The position numbers and the translations under genes were made by a program. From NCBI RefSeq assembly GCF_036898095.1, contig NC_090767.1, positions 26,500,597 through 26,564,596 of the forward strand: a DNA stretch of 64,000 nucleotides, in the 5' to 3' direction. The stretch is from Palaemon carinicauda. Taxonomy: Eukaryota > Arthropoda > Malacostraca > Decapoda > Palaemonidae. This document shows, one piece after another, positions 1 to 9,688 of the stretch; the first letter of the stretch is position 1, and each line of letters begins with the position of its first letter. The notes under the pieces are model-generated. The model was not told the DNA's origin. It worked only from the letters and a program-made list of their open reading frames with translations, and ran no database searches.

Positions 1-241
1 ATTATAACCGGAGGAAAATTCTAAACAGTATAACTGGATAAACTTTGGAGGAGCCGTTTCAAAGATTATTTCATGAAAAAACACAGTAACCAGTGCTGCC
101 AACGTCTGATGTAGATCAAATTATCACCCATTTGTTCGTACGTTCGTGCATACCAGTTTTCGGTCTGCGCAAATATCCCTCCCTCTGCGCAGAAGTTTTC
201 CCTCCCCCAATTACTCTTTTTATTACCGTATTATCATCTGA

Positions 242-508
242 TTTTATATTCCCATTCAATGTTATTTATCATACATACCATTTTACCTTCCTATAATGTG
301 TTTATTTCTTTGGTTATTTCCTTTTCTCTCCCCGGTTTCACATAAATACTTGCTCTGGACTAGTTTCCCTATCCAGTTCATTCACGGTAAAATCATCTCA
401 TTTTATATTCCCATTCAATATTATTTATCATTCATTCCAGTTTATCTTCCTATATTGTTTTTATTTCTTTTCTTTGGTTATTTTCGTTTCACTCTGATGT
501 TTGCCATA
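242..508. repeat. ~159-bp tandem duplication interrupted by Tigger
   Basis: A segment starting near 242 recurs 159 bp later (near 401), sharing stretches such as TTTTATATTCCCATTCAAT and the CTTTGGTTATTT block. The end of the second unit is cut by the Tigger insertion at 508 and resumes at 4427 (AAATACTTTCTCTGAACTAG), matching unit 1 at 344-363 (AAATACTTGCTCTGGACTAG). No coding sense is visible. The rest of 1-508 is T-rich with no gene that I can support. Confidence 0.7.
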
Positions 509-558
509 CAGTGAACCCTCGCTACTTCGCGGTTCGACAATCGCGGATTCACCACTTC
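509..558. repeat. Tigger left terminal inverted repeat
   Basis: CAGTGAACCCTCG followed by CTACTTCGCGG and a second nearby CACTTCGCGG. The reverse complement of the right end gives CAGTGAACCCTCG, then TTTATCGCGG. The outer 13 bp are identical and similarity then fades into repeated TCGCGG motifs, which may be transposase contact sites (inference). Confidence 0.88.
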
Positions 559-969
559 GCGGGGTTTTTCCATAACCCATATATATATACATATCGCGGA
601 TTTTCCGGAAAATTCGAAAATACCGCGAAATCTGAAGTCCCCCAAATACGATATTTTGTTACCTGTAATTCCATTAATACTGTAATTAGTAATATCTGCT
701 CCTACTGATTGTTCATTGCATTACATATGATATATAATTCAGCACAGAAAGAAATAAAACACGAAAAGAGAATGTGATCATACGATAGTTCAGTACGTAG
801 TAAAATTAAATCGAACATGAAACGCAAATCAGATGCAGTCATACCATATTAGAATGGTGTGTACTGTAATGGATGTGCTTCTTTTCCATGAATCTTTTGT
901 ATGTATACGTACGTAGTACAGTACTGCATCCAATAATATTATTTGTTGCAAAAATCACATTTCGAATAA

Positions 970-975
<6 letters not shown>

Positions 976-1031
<56 letters not shown>
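976..1031 (+). repeat. (GA)n microsatellite in Tigger leader
   Basis: About 27 uninterrupted GA units flanked by TAC on the left and GGCGTAAAATAGCGTACG on the right. It is complementary to the (TC)n at 3681-3740 and the flanks are also similar in inverted orientation. Confidence 0.95.
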
Positions 1032-1033
<2 letters not shown>

Positions 1034-1058
1034 TAAAATAGCGTACGTAAAGTGTGTA

Positions 1059-1190
1059 TTATTATTATTGTTATTATTATTATTATTGTTGTTGTTGTTA
1101 ATAAAATTATTATTGTTATTATTATTATCATTATTATTATTATTATTACTGTACAGTATTATTATCATTATTTATTATTATTACGGTATT
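1059..1190 (+). repeat. (ATT/GTT)n imperfect trinucleotide repeat
   Basis: Runs of ATT and GTT with few interruptions inside the Tigger 5' leader. The Ile/Leu- or Asn-rich open frames across it are repeat artefacts, not genes. Confidence 0.9.
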
Positions 1191-1274
1191 GTACTTAATC
1201 TACGTACGTTCAGTATGCGCGGGGCATCTTCTATGAGTAGGTAACCAACGCATCATAGTACTGTAAGACGGGTT

Positions 1275-1431
1275 GTGATTGGTTCAAGCGCTGATAGATG
1301 ACGAATCAGAACTCAAGTTTTGTTATCTAGCCTGTGATTGGTGTTTTGCCCGCATCTTCTACCCGCAGCATCAAAGTTCTCGCGGGGCTGGATCGTTCAC
1401 TCTCTGTTACCGCGTATCGCCGAGTAGACGT
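1275..1431 (+). promoter_or_regulatory. Candidate TATA-less core promoter of the Tigger transposase
   Basis: Two inverted CCAAT boxes (GTGATTGG at 1275 and 1335) lie upstream of TCACTCT at 1397-1403, which fits the initiator consensus YYANWYY with A+1 at 1399. AGACGT at 1426-1431 fits the downstream promoter element RGWYVT and starts exactly at +28. The ORF starts 121 bp downstream of A+1. The short motifs are what I see; promoter function is inference from the arthropod Inr/DPE rules. Confidence 0.45.
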
Positions 1432-1519
1432 TCTTAAGTTTGTGAAGTTTAATCTGTGCTGTGTGCGACCTTTTTAAGTTGAACTTTTTGTTACAGTACT
1501 GTACGTAAATCCTACTGTA

Positions 1520-3394
1520 ATGGCTCCCAAGCGTTCTGCTTCTCTTAAAGCTGGTAGTGAGCCTAAACGCCACCGAAGGATGATGACGATAGCTGAGAAG
1601 GTTACGCTTCTCGACATGTTAAAAGATGGTAGAAGTTACGCGGCCGCCGGCCGCCATTTTGGCATCAACGAATCCACCGTTCGCTATATCAAGAAGGACG
1701 AGGCGAACATTAGAAAGACGGCTGCAATCACCTTTAGCAGATCAGCGAAGCGAGTCGTTACAACGCGTAATAAAACGATCGTACGCATGGAAGGTGCTTT
1801 AGCTGTGTGGATTGCCGACTGCCGGAAGAAGAACATAGCGTTGGATACGAACACCATCCAAACAAAGGCTTTGAGTTTATATGAGAATTTTGCTGCAAAG
1901 GAACCTAAAGACGACGACGGCAACCATGCTGAAGATGATGATGATGCAGATGATCCTCAACCAGGGACATCCACTGATTCCCAGCCTCAGAAACGTTTTT
2001 CCGCAAGCAAAGGATGGTTCGGGAAGTTTCAGAAACGCTTCGCCCTGAAAAGCGTTTCCCTGCATGGGGAGTCTGCTTCCGCTGACACTGCCGCTGCTGA
2101 AACTTACGTGAACCAGACGTTCAAGAATATTATCGCCGAAGGTGGATACAAGCCGGAACAAGTCTTTAATATGGATGAGACTGGCTTGTTTTGGAAGAGA
2201 ATGCCGTCGCGAACTTTCCTGTTCAAAGAGGAAGCCAAAGCCTCTGGCTTTAAGGCATTCAAGGATCGCGTTACCCTCGTGATGTGTGGCAATGCTGCTG
2301 GATTTTTGTTAAAGCCGGGGCTTATTTATAAGTCGAAAAATCCTCGCGCTTTGAAAAATAAAAATAAGAATCTCCTTCCCGTGTACTGGATGCATAATCA
2401 AAAAGCATGGATTACGAAGATGCTGACCTCCAACTGGTTCCACCAGTGTTTTATCCCGCAAGTCAGTAAATATCTCTTAGAGAAGGGCTTGCCATTCAAG
2501 ATCCTTCTCCTTATGGATAACGCTGGTGGACACGCAACTGACCTGTCGCATGAGGGCATTCAGGTTGAGTTCCTGCCACCCAACACCACGTCATTAATTC
2601 AACCGATGGACCAGGGGGTTATCAGGGCGTTCAAGGCCCTCTACACGAAGAATACCTTGGCGGACCTCGTTGCGTGTGTGGATGCTGCCCAAGATGACGA
2701 GGATGAAGATTTCAACTTGAAGGCGTACTGGCGGCAGTACACCATAGCCACGTGCCTGCAGAATATTCAGAAGGCACTTCAAGAGATGAAACCTGCAACC
2801 GTGAATGCGAGCTGGAAGAAGTTGTGGCCCGATATTGTTTACGACGACAAGGGATTTACTCCGTCGGAAATCCAACACTCTACAATACGGAAATCTGTGC
2901 AGTTGGCTGCCATAATTGGAGGTGACGGGTTTGGCGACATGACGACTGAAGACGTCGACGAGTTGTTGGACTGCCATTCCCAGCCCCTAACTGACGCAGA
3001 CCTCGAAGACCTGACGAAATCGGCAAGTGAGGAAGAGAGTGATACCCAGGAAGAGACCCAAGAAAATGTCGAAGAAACGGGCTTAACATTAGAACGGCTT
3101 GCCAAGGCCTGCAACCACGCGAAGGAGTTGAAAGAAATGTTGCAAGAGTGGGACGAGGATATGGTTCGCTCGATGCAATTCTGCAACAAGGTTGATGACA
3201 TAATGACTCCCTACAAAATGCTCTTGGATCGAAAAAAGAAGCAGCGGCAACAACTTCCGATCACAATGTTCTTCCAGCCTCGCAAAAAAGAGCCAGTTCC
3301 TCCTGCTAGTACGCCTTCGGAAGAAATTGAAGTTTCCCAGGAAGAAGTTGAAGAGGTGTCCCAGGAAAAGACACCTCCGTCTGAAGAGACGTAA
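1520..3394 (+). CDS. Tigger (pogo-family) transposase, intact
   Basis: 624 residues, an usual length for Tigger transposases. The N-terminus is a CENP-B-like helix-turn-helix (about residues 20-70, with RHFGINESTVRYI), followed by a second Tc5/CENP-B-type DNA-binding domain (about 85-170, with the GWFGKFQKRF motif). The DDE catalytic core has Asp219 in FNMDETGLFWKR, Asp333 in LLMDNAGGH and Asp364 in QPMDQGV, with 30 residues between the last two. A Glu-rich acidic tail follows (about 530-624). The start is the first ATG after the candidate promoter, with A at -3. No stop or frameshift is present. The role is cut-and-paste transposition at TA in the nucleus. A domesticated gene is less likely because matching TIRs and TA duplications flank it. 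Confidence 0.95.
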   Translation: MAPKRSASLKAGSEPKRHRRMMTIAEKVTLLDMLKDGRSYAAAGRHFGINESTVRYIKKDEANIRKTAAITFSRSAKRVVTTRNKTIVRMEGALAVWIADCRKKNIALDTNTIQTKALSLYENFAAKEPKDDDGNHAEDDDDADDPQPGTSTDSQPQKRFSASKGWFGKFQKRFALKSVSLHGESASADTAAAETYVNQTFKNIIAEGGYKPEQVFNMDETGLFWKRMPSRTFLFKEEAKASGFKAFKDRVTLVMCGNAAGFLLKPGLIYKSKNPRALKNKNKNLLPVYWMHNQKAWITKMLTSNWFHQCFIPQVSKYLLEKGLPFKILLLMDNAGGHATDLSHEGIQVEFLPPNTTSLIQPMDQGVIRAFKALYTKNTLADLVACVDAAQDDEDEDFNLKAYWRQYTIATCLQNIQKALQEMKPATVNASWKKLWPDIVYDDKGFTPSEIQHSTIRKSVQLAAIIGGDGFGDMTTEDVDELLDCHSQPLTDADLEDLTKSASEEESDTQEETQENVEETGLTLERLAKACNHAKELKEMLQEWDEDMVRSMQFCNKVDDIMTPYKMLLDRKKKQRQQLPITMFFQPRKKEPVPPASTPSEEIEVSQEEVEEVSQEKTPPSEET

Positions 3395-3676
3395 AATACT
3401 ATCATTGGCTGCACAGTAGAACACATCATCAGCTTCATCATCATCATTTCTACTGTGCAGCAAATTCATCGCCATCACCATTCAAGTTTTTCTTCAACTT
3501 CTTTCGTGGTGAGTACAGTAACAATCTTTATTTTTTACTTTAATATTCTTACTGCCTGTTTTATAGTTTAGTAATGTACGTACTGTATGCATTAAGTTAA
3601 AGGGAAGGTTTTAAAAGTCTACATGTTGTAACCTATCATATTTTTTTTGTTTAAAATTTACATTTACGTACGTAAA

Positions 3677-3680
<4 letters not shown>

Positions 3681-3740
<60 letters not shown>
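3681..3740 (+). repeat. (TC)n microsatellite in Tigger trailer
   Basis: Thirty TC units, flanked by ACGTACGTAAAACAA and GTAAATTG. It is the complementary partner of the GA tract at 976-1031. Confidence 0.95.
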
Positions 3741-3743
<3 letters not shown>

Positions 3744-4349
3744 AATTGTTTTCCTGCTTTGCTACGTACAATACTGTATAATTTATATTTGTAAGGTAAC
3801 ATATTTTGTTAATTGCTTTTACTGTAAATACTGTATGTACTGTATCATTATTTATCACTATCATCATGCGCGTTAAATGCCTTGTTTGTTCTGAGCGTGG
3901 TTGTTTACTGAGCGTACACGCCGTCGTTTCAGGCGGCGTCATAAAGAAAAACATTTCATTTGGAAGTCCTAAGAAAAATACGTAAACTAAAACATTTGTA
4001 ATAAACAAATCAACATACAGTACAGTACTGTATAATCAATATAATCGATGCAAAAACTAACCTATACATATATGTGTACTGTACAGTACACTAAATGAGT
4101 TTGTTTCTTCATTATGATCAGAGATGAACGTAAACAAAACATTGGTTGCCATTTTTTATCGTGCTTTTTAGGTGTTTAGGAAACGCATGATATAAAATCG
4201 CCTTTAATATTTGTGCCTGTTTTAGTTTAGGGTGCTGTAGTACATGCATTAAGTGTTCTGTACATTAAAGGGTGGTTTGTTAACAGTACTACGTACAAGG
4301 GAAGGTTTTAAAAGTCCGAATATACATGTTAAATAAATAGGTAAATATG

Positions 4350-4426
4350 ATGTCACTACTTCGCGGATTTTCACCTATCGCGCCCGCGTCTGGAACCTAT
4401 CTACCGCGATAAACGAGGGTTCACTG
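4350..4426. repeat. Tigger right terminal inverted repeat
   Basis: Contains CTACTTCGCGG (4357) and ends CGAGGGTTCACTG, the inverse of the left end, followed by TA at 4427. Confidence 0.85.
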
Positions 4427-4663
4427 TAAATACTTTCTCTGAACTAGTTTCCCTATTTAGTTAATTCAAGTTTTCCCGCTAGTGTTCTTTGTTTTTCCCT
4501 TAACCAATCATCAACCGATGCCTATTCAGATATCTCCCTACCCCCCTTCCTTTATCTCTTTGAGAGATGTGTTCATACCCTTTCCTCTAATGCCTTTTGT
4601 GTTGTAACCTTTGACCCAGTGAGGAGTTCGTCATTTCTAGTGTGATTTATTTTTTCCTATTTT

Positions 4664-4995
4664 TTGATGGAGGAAGTTATAGAAACTTGTAACGGCTTCA
4701 GTGTTCCGTACTTAAAAGCAGTGGCTAAATTCCATGGTGATTTTTATGATTCTTCAGTTAATGTTGATTATTTCCTTAAATCACACAACGTAATTCCCCA
4801 TCGTTTACAGTGCCCTAGTGTCGCTCTCTGTTATCTTATAGGAAAGACATTCACGTGTTTTATTGCAATTCTGAATCCATCATAACTAAAGCTAAGAAGA
4901 AACGTCGTTGTGGTTACAGTATACCGTTACTGCCTAAAAAGGTACATACATTTTTGGGGAAAAGTCGTCTACCCCCATGGAAGCCACAAGTTTAG
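4664..4995 (+). pseudogene. Fragment resembling an ISXO2/IS1595-type transposase zinc ribbon
   Basis: A 73-residue frame from 4664 runs into LQCPS near 4815. The protein-like reading then continues in another frame from about 4835 (HVFYCNSES, KKKRRCGYSI, SRLPPWKPQ) to TAG at 4995. The order CP..., FxC, RRCGYSI, SRLPPWK resembles the N-terminal zinc ribbon of ISXO2-type transposases. One frameshift breaks it, the second Cys of the CPxC pair is lost, and no catalytic domain follows. It could instead be a first exon ending near CCACAAG. The family call is from memory of the motif and is tentative. Confidence 0.4.
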
Positions 4996-5006
4996 TCGTT
5001 TTCTTC

Positions 5007-5282
5007 ATAAAAGTCATTCCTCAATAGTCATTATATATGTTTTGTGACTGGGGTACTTCTAGGCAAGGTTAGGTGGGATTGTTAGGTTTTGTGCCCTTTT
5101 TGTACTTTTTATATATTGTGTAATAGTTATATGGAAAAATTATTTAAAATACGTATGGAAATATTTAGCATTTCTACCTCTAGTAATGTCATCGTGTCGT
5201 TGGTAACTCTGTGTACCATTTGTCATGGTTGGTAGTACTGTTTCATAAATGTAAGTCATTCCTCAATAGTCATAATATGTGT
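5007..5282. repeat. Short ~35-bp direct repeat left of DIRS-A1
   Basis: AGTCATTCCTCAATAGTCAT occurs at about 5012 and again at about 5251, the second copy lying directly against the DIRS-A1 terminus. The remainder of 4996-5282 holds no gene that I can see. Confidence 0.6.
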
Positions 5283-5639
5283 TTTTTGGGCTCAAGCCAT
5301 GACGTCCTGATGGAAGGTTCCTTCAGTAGCTTCCTAGGGTATATTTAACTACAGTGGATATTCCCAGAGAATTAAACTAAAGGTTATCACAGAATTCCAA
5401 CTTCTGGTGCGAGTACTCTAAAGGTTTCCCTCTAGGATATCGTATATCAACAGGGGACGCATGTATTAACAAGCCACATAGCTATCTGCACCCCATATAG
5501 AGTTAACACTTCGATATGGAAAGGTGGAGAATAACTGGGAGCCGTTCCACAGTTACACTCATCCGTGGCTGCTTTTGGTACTTGAGACGTAAAACAAACG
5601 GGCGCCATTGCTAAATGACGTCACGTCCGTCCTCATCCT
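5283..5639 (+). repeat. DIRS-A1 left inverted terminal repeat
   Basis: Begins TTTTTGGGCTCAAGCCATGACG and ends near CCTCATCCT. Its reverse complement matches 13696-14052 closely, including the block around GGGCGCCATTGCTAAATGACG. This is the 3' end of the element in its own orientation. Confidence 0.9.
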
Positions 5640-5683
5640 GAGCCCAGCTTCTTGCTAATCTCCATGATACAGCAGGACAGGGC

Positions 5684-5720
5684 GTTTTTTTGGGCTCAAG
5701 CCATGACGTCCTGATGGAAG
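5684..5720 (+). repeat. Internal copy of the DIRS-A1 terminus (ICR candidate)
   Basis: TTTTTTTGGGCTCAAGCCATG and the following ACGTCCTGATGGAAG repeat the outer ~35 bp of the ITR, just inside it. In DIRS1 elements an ICR matching the joined ends guides circle formation. Here only the half complementary to the right end is recognisable. Confidence 0.6.
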
Positions 5721-6570
5721 TGTACCAGGGAGTTAATGTATCGTGGAAATTTTCCCCCTTTTTATGCAAGTGCCAAGGGCTTCGAATAGAGGTATGTAAC
5801 ATGTCCTTACTAGAGATTCCGTGAAGAACTACCTTCCTGCCCCCCTGGCAGAGAAGTCCTGGTGGACCATACTAATATCTTGAAGCGATCATTGAAGAGC
5901 TACTCACCCTGCGGAAAGTTCGTGCAGGACTCGGAGAAAAGACATAAGGTTAATATTCGGGTAGGAATATTATCAAGCATAGGTAAGTGATTAAAATTTA
6001 CTACACTCCCTGGAGGAGAGATCAATCTGGTCTCGGAGGCAGGACAAAGGTTAATATTCAGGTAGGAATATTATCAAAGCATGAGTGAGTATATAATACA
6101 ATTACTGTATATATATTATTCATCTCCTTTAGAAAGAAAGGGGTAAATGAAACTATAACAATCGTATATTTCTTAATAAAGAATAGGAGCGGAGAGAGAC
6201 GCACATGTAATAAAATAGACATTTTATTTCAAAGATTGCAGATTATTGTGATAACAATTACAATAATAAATGTAAAGTTTATTTACAATAATAAAGAATA
6301 ATGTACCTAAAAAATAGAGACAACAATCTTGAATCTGAAAATAAATTTTACTTTTAGAAACACAAGTTCCAGAGGACGTCAGTCTTTTTCAAAGAAAACA
6401 CACCATGCCCTAGAGCATGTGGCACTCATGAAAAGTCTATGACATTTCACCTTGGTAAGAACAGTTTATTAGAAACACTAAGTGTCCATGAAATCACTAT
6501 ATATCACCACAGGGTCAACACAGGCACCCGGAGAGTTACAGTCCCAAGTAACTCGCTGTTCTATGCAGAG
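5721..6570. other. DIRS-A1 region between ICR and YR
   Basis: No gene is visible. Two near copies of GTTAATATTC(G/A)GGTAGGAATATTATCAA lie at about 5950 and 6052 and look like a short tandem motif. The stretch is AT-rich from 6100 to 6360. Confidence 0.5.
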
Positions 6571-7600
6571 TTAAACAGCAGGTTTCATAACACTACCTGC
6601 GGCTACCACGAAATGTTTAACTTCGTGCACTTGCTTTGCGTAGTGCTTGAAGAAAACGCGCGATGATTTCCATCCTGTGAAGCTCTTGAGGCTTTCGAAA
6701 TCCATGCTCTGGAAGAAGTTCAGAGAAGACGCAACTTTTCTAGGATCATGACCTGCGGGTGTACTGTCAGGATCCGCTCTGTGAATGAAGTAGGTGATTT
6801 TCGCTCTTAGTTGTTTCAGTGACAAGTCGCTACCCGATGTTTCTCCTTTGAAGAGTTGTCGTCCACCGAAGTCTGAAGTTCTTCGAAGATAGACCTTAAG
6901 ACTCTCCACTGGGCATAGAGAGACATCTTCCTTCAGGGGCAGATTCTCCAAGGGCCCCTTCTCTTGGTGGGTAGTTCATTCTTGGCGAGAAACGTCGGAT
7001 TAGGGAAGAGGGTAAGTTCTCCTGTATCTGCGAATAGGATATGACCCTCTTTTCTTGATAATGCCACTATTTCACTGACTCGGGCTCCCGAGGCGAGAGC
7101 AAAAATTAATATAACTCTTTGAGTCAAGTCTTTTAGAGGGCACGAATCGTTGTCCAGGTTAGAGGCAAAATGGAGCACCTTGTCCAGGGACCAGGAGATA
7201 GGTTTTGGCGGAGGTGCTGGGCGTAATCTAGCGCATGCCTTTGGCAATTTATTGAAGATATCACTGGACAGATCAATCTGGAAGGCGTACAGAAGTGGTC
7301 TAGTCAAAGCCGATTTGCAGGTGGAAATCGTGTTGGTTGCTAAGCCTTGTCCATGAAGGTGAATGAAGGACATACAAAAATCAATGGTGATTTCCGTAGG
7401 ATTTTTTGCCTTAACGAAAGAGACCCACTTTCTCCAGGAAGATTCGTATTTCCGTTGTGTAGATTCAGTCTTGTATTCCTCGAGGAAGTCTAAATTTTTC
7501 TTCGAGATTCCAAACCTTTTCTTTGCGGCTAAGGAGAGAAAATCATGAGAGGAAGGTCCCTGACTTTCAGTGATGAAGCGAAGACAGTCGACTTCTGTAC
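6571..7600 (-). pseudogene. DIRS-A1 tyrosine recombinase
   Basis: Minus-strand frame with a SAM-like core-binding part (about 7550-7250, with TQRKYESSWRKW) and then the catalytic domain: Arg in ASGARVSEIVAL, His-x-x-Arg in HDPRKVASSL, and the Tyr in FFKHYAKQV near 6630. These are the R, HxxR and Y positions of the YR family, which would integrate the DNA circle. A one-base frameshift near 6940 separates the Arg half from the HxxR-Tyr half. The gene overlaps the end of RT/RH in the -1 frame, the same relation seen in DIRS-A2. It ends at 6571. Confidence 0.88.
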
Positions 7601-9688
7601 TTGTTGAGAGAGAACTGGGCCCAGTAGGGGGATCAGCGTGGGCTGCAGCTCCAGGACCAGAGGGTACCAATTGCTCCGGGGCCACTTGGGAGCCACTAGG
7701 GCCGCTGTCCCTTTGAAGGTTCTCAGTTTGGAGAGGACTTTCAGCAGAAGGTTGGGGGGAGGGAACAGGTATATCCTGGACCATCTGTTCCAATCCAGTG
7801 ACATGGCATCCACGGCTTTTGCCTTGGGGTCCTCGTACGGGACCACATATCGAGGAAGTTGATTGTTGTCGCTCGTCGCGAAGAGATCGATCTGAAGTTC
7901 CGGGACTTAGTGAGAGATGAAGGAGAATGACCTTGCGTCTAGAGACCATTCCGACTCTATTGGGCTTGTCCTTGATAGAGCGTCCGCCGTCACGTTGCGG
8001 AATCCTTGTAGGTGAACTGCAGACAGGTGCCATTTCTTATTTTCTGCCAAACGAAAGATCGGAAGAAGTACCTGATTTATCTGGGGCGATCTCGAGCCCT
8101 GACAATTTAGACATCTGACTACCACTGAGTTGTCCAGAGTCAGACGAATGTGGATCGAGGGAGGCGGGGAGAGTTTCTTCAGAGTGAGAAGAACCGCCAT
8201 GGCCTCCAAGATGTTGATGTGAAACGTCTTGAATAGGGGAGACCATGTTCCTTGAACCTGTCGTTGGTGGGAGTGACCTCCCCAACCCTCCAGTGAAGCG
8301 TCCGTGTGGATGTTGATCGATGGAGGCGGGTGTTGAAGAGGAATGGACCTTTTCAGGGCCTTTGCTTCCGACCACGGCTTTAAAAGTGAGCGAAGTCTGT
8401 TTGGAAGCCGTTTCTTGAGGTCTCTTCGAGCGATGGATGCGAAACGTCTCCAGACTCCCGCGGCATCCTTTAGCTGTGCGCGAAGCACCGGGTTTGTCAC
8501 AGAGGCGAACTGTAGAGAGCCGAGGACTTGTTCCTGCTGTCGTCTTGAGATCCGTTTGGATTTTAGAAGTCTTCTGACAGACCCTACTATTTCCTTCCTT
8601 TTCTTCTGTGGAATGGAAAGGCGGTGTGACTGAAGGTCCCAATGGAGCCCCAACCATTGGAACTTCTAAGCTGGAGAGAGGCAAGATTTCTCGGCGTTTA
8701 TCTTGAATCCCAGATGCTCTAGGAACTGGGTGACTTTGTTGCAGGCTTTTACACAATCTTCGGGCGATGTCGCCCAGACTAACCAGTCGTCTAGGTAGGC
8801 CATCACTTGGACGCCCTGAAGACGGAGCTGTTGGACGATGGCGTCTGCCAGCTTGGTGAAGATCTGTGGAGCCACATTGAGCCCGAAGGGCATGGCCCTG
8901 AAGGCGTAACTTTTCCTTTGGAGTCGAAATCCTAGGTAGGAGGAAGCGTAATGATTCATTGGAATGTGCCAGTAGGCATCTGCCAGGTCTATGAAGACTG
9001 TGTAGGCCCTTTGAGGCAGAAGGGTCCTTATTTGTTGCAGAGTCAGCATCTTTAATTTGTTGTTCACAATGAACTTGTTGAGAGGGGATAAGTCTAGACT
9101 GACTCTGAGTTTGTCAGAGTCTTTCTTGGGAACGCAAAATAGTCTCCCTTGGAACCTGGTTGACTTTACCCTCCTGATCACCTTCCTGTTCAAGAGTTCT
9201 AGGACATATTCTTCCAGGAGGGGGGTTGACTGTTGGAAGAATTGCTGGAAGGCTGGGGGTGGTTGAGTCCAGCTCCAGCCTAGTCCCTTCTTGACGATGC
9301 TGTGTGCCCAGGGATCGAAGGTCCAACGATCCTGGAATTGGCGGAGTCTTCCTCCCACCGGAAGCACTTCATTGCTTCTGGTGTCCCGAGGGTTTGCCAC
9401 CTCGGCCGCTAGCTCCCCTTCCTCCTCTGCCTCTGGAGGGACGGCGAGAAGAATCTCTGCAGGAGCCTCTGCTTGAGCCCCTACCTCTGGGACGAAAGGT
9501 AGTAGAGTGTTGCTCATACGCAGGGGTGAAGACCGGCGACTGCGACACCACCGGTTGGGGAACCAACTGAAAGGTCTGTTGTGGCTGTGTGGCCACTTGG
9601 GGAGTAGCGGTACCCGGGAACTGTCGTCTCTGTTGAAGTTGCTGGGGTTTCGGCTTCTGAGGTTTCCTCTTAGGCTGAGGGCCATCAT
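7529..9688 (-). pseudogene. DIRS-A1 reverse transcriptase-RNase H
   Basis: A single reading frame of about 720 codons with two internal stops: TAG at 8666-8668, where DIRS-A2 has Ser, and TAA at 7907-7909. RT motifs include LRVSLDLSPLNKF, FIDLADAYWHIP (motif A Asp), MPFGLNVAPQIFT and YLDDWLVWA (catalytic Asp pair, codon ~298). RNase H shows TDASLEGWGG (codon ~463), NILEAMAVLL, LDNSVVV and VTADALSR. No other indel disrupts the frame. Its first ~320 nt overlap gag in the +1 frame. It would copy element RNA into DNA; two stops probably silence it. Confidence 0.92.

Larger units (their letters stand above)
509..4426 (+). mobile_element. Complete Tigger/pogo-type DNA transposon
   Basis: The element starts CAGTGAACCCTCG at 509 and ends CGAGGGTTCACTG at 4426, and both ends abut TA (507-508 and 4427-4428), the target duplicated by Tc1/mariner/pogo elements. 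It is 3918 bp and holds one long intact transposase gene (1520-3394). A ~1-kb leader carries a candidate promoter and simple repeats; a ~1-kb trailer carries (TC)n and an AATAAA at 4000-4005. Termini, target site and protein all agree. Length and an open ORF suggest a recent, possibly autonomous copy; activity is inference. Confidence 0.93.

Noticed and set aside
839..1244. Open frames on both strands rich in Asn, Leu, Ser or Arg-Glu
   Set aside because: They only translate the (GA)n and (ATT)n repeats in the Tigger leader.
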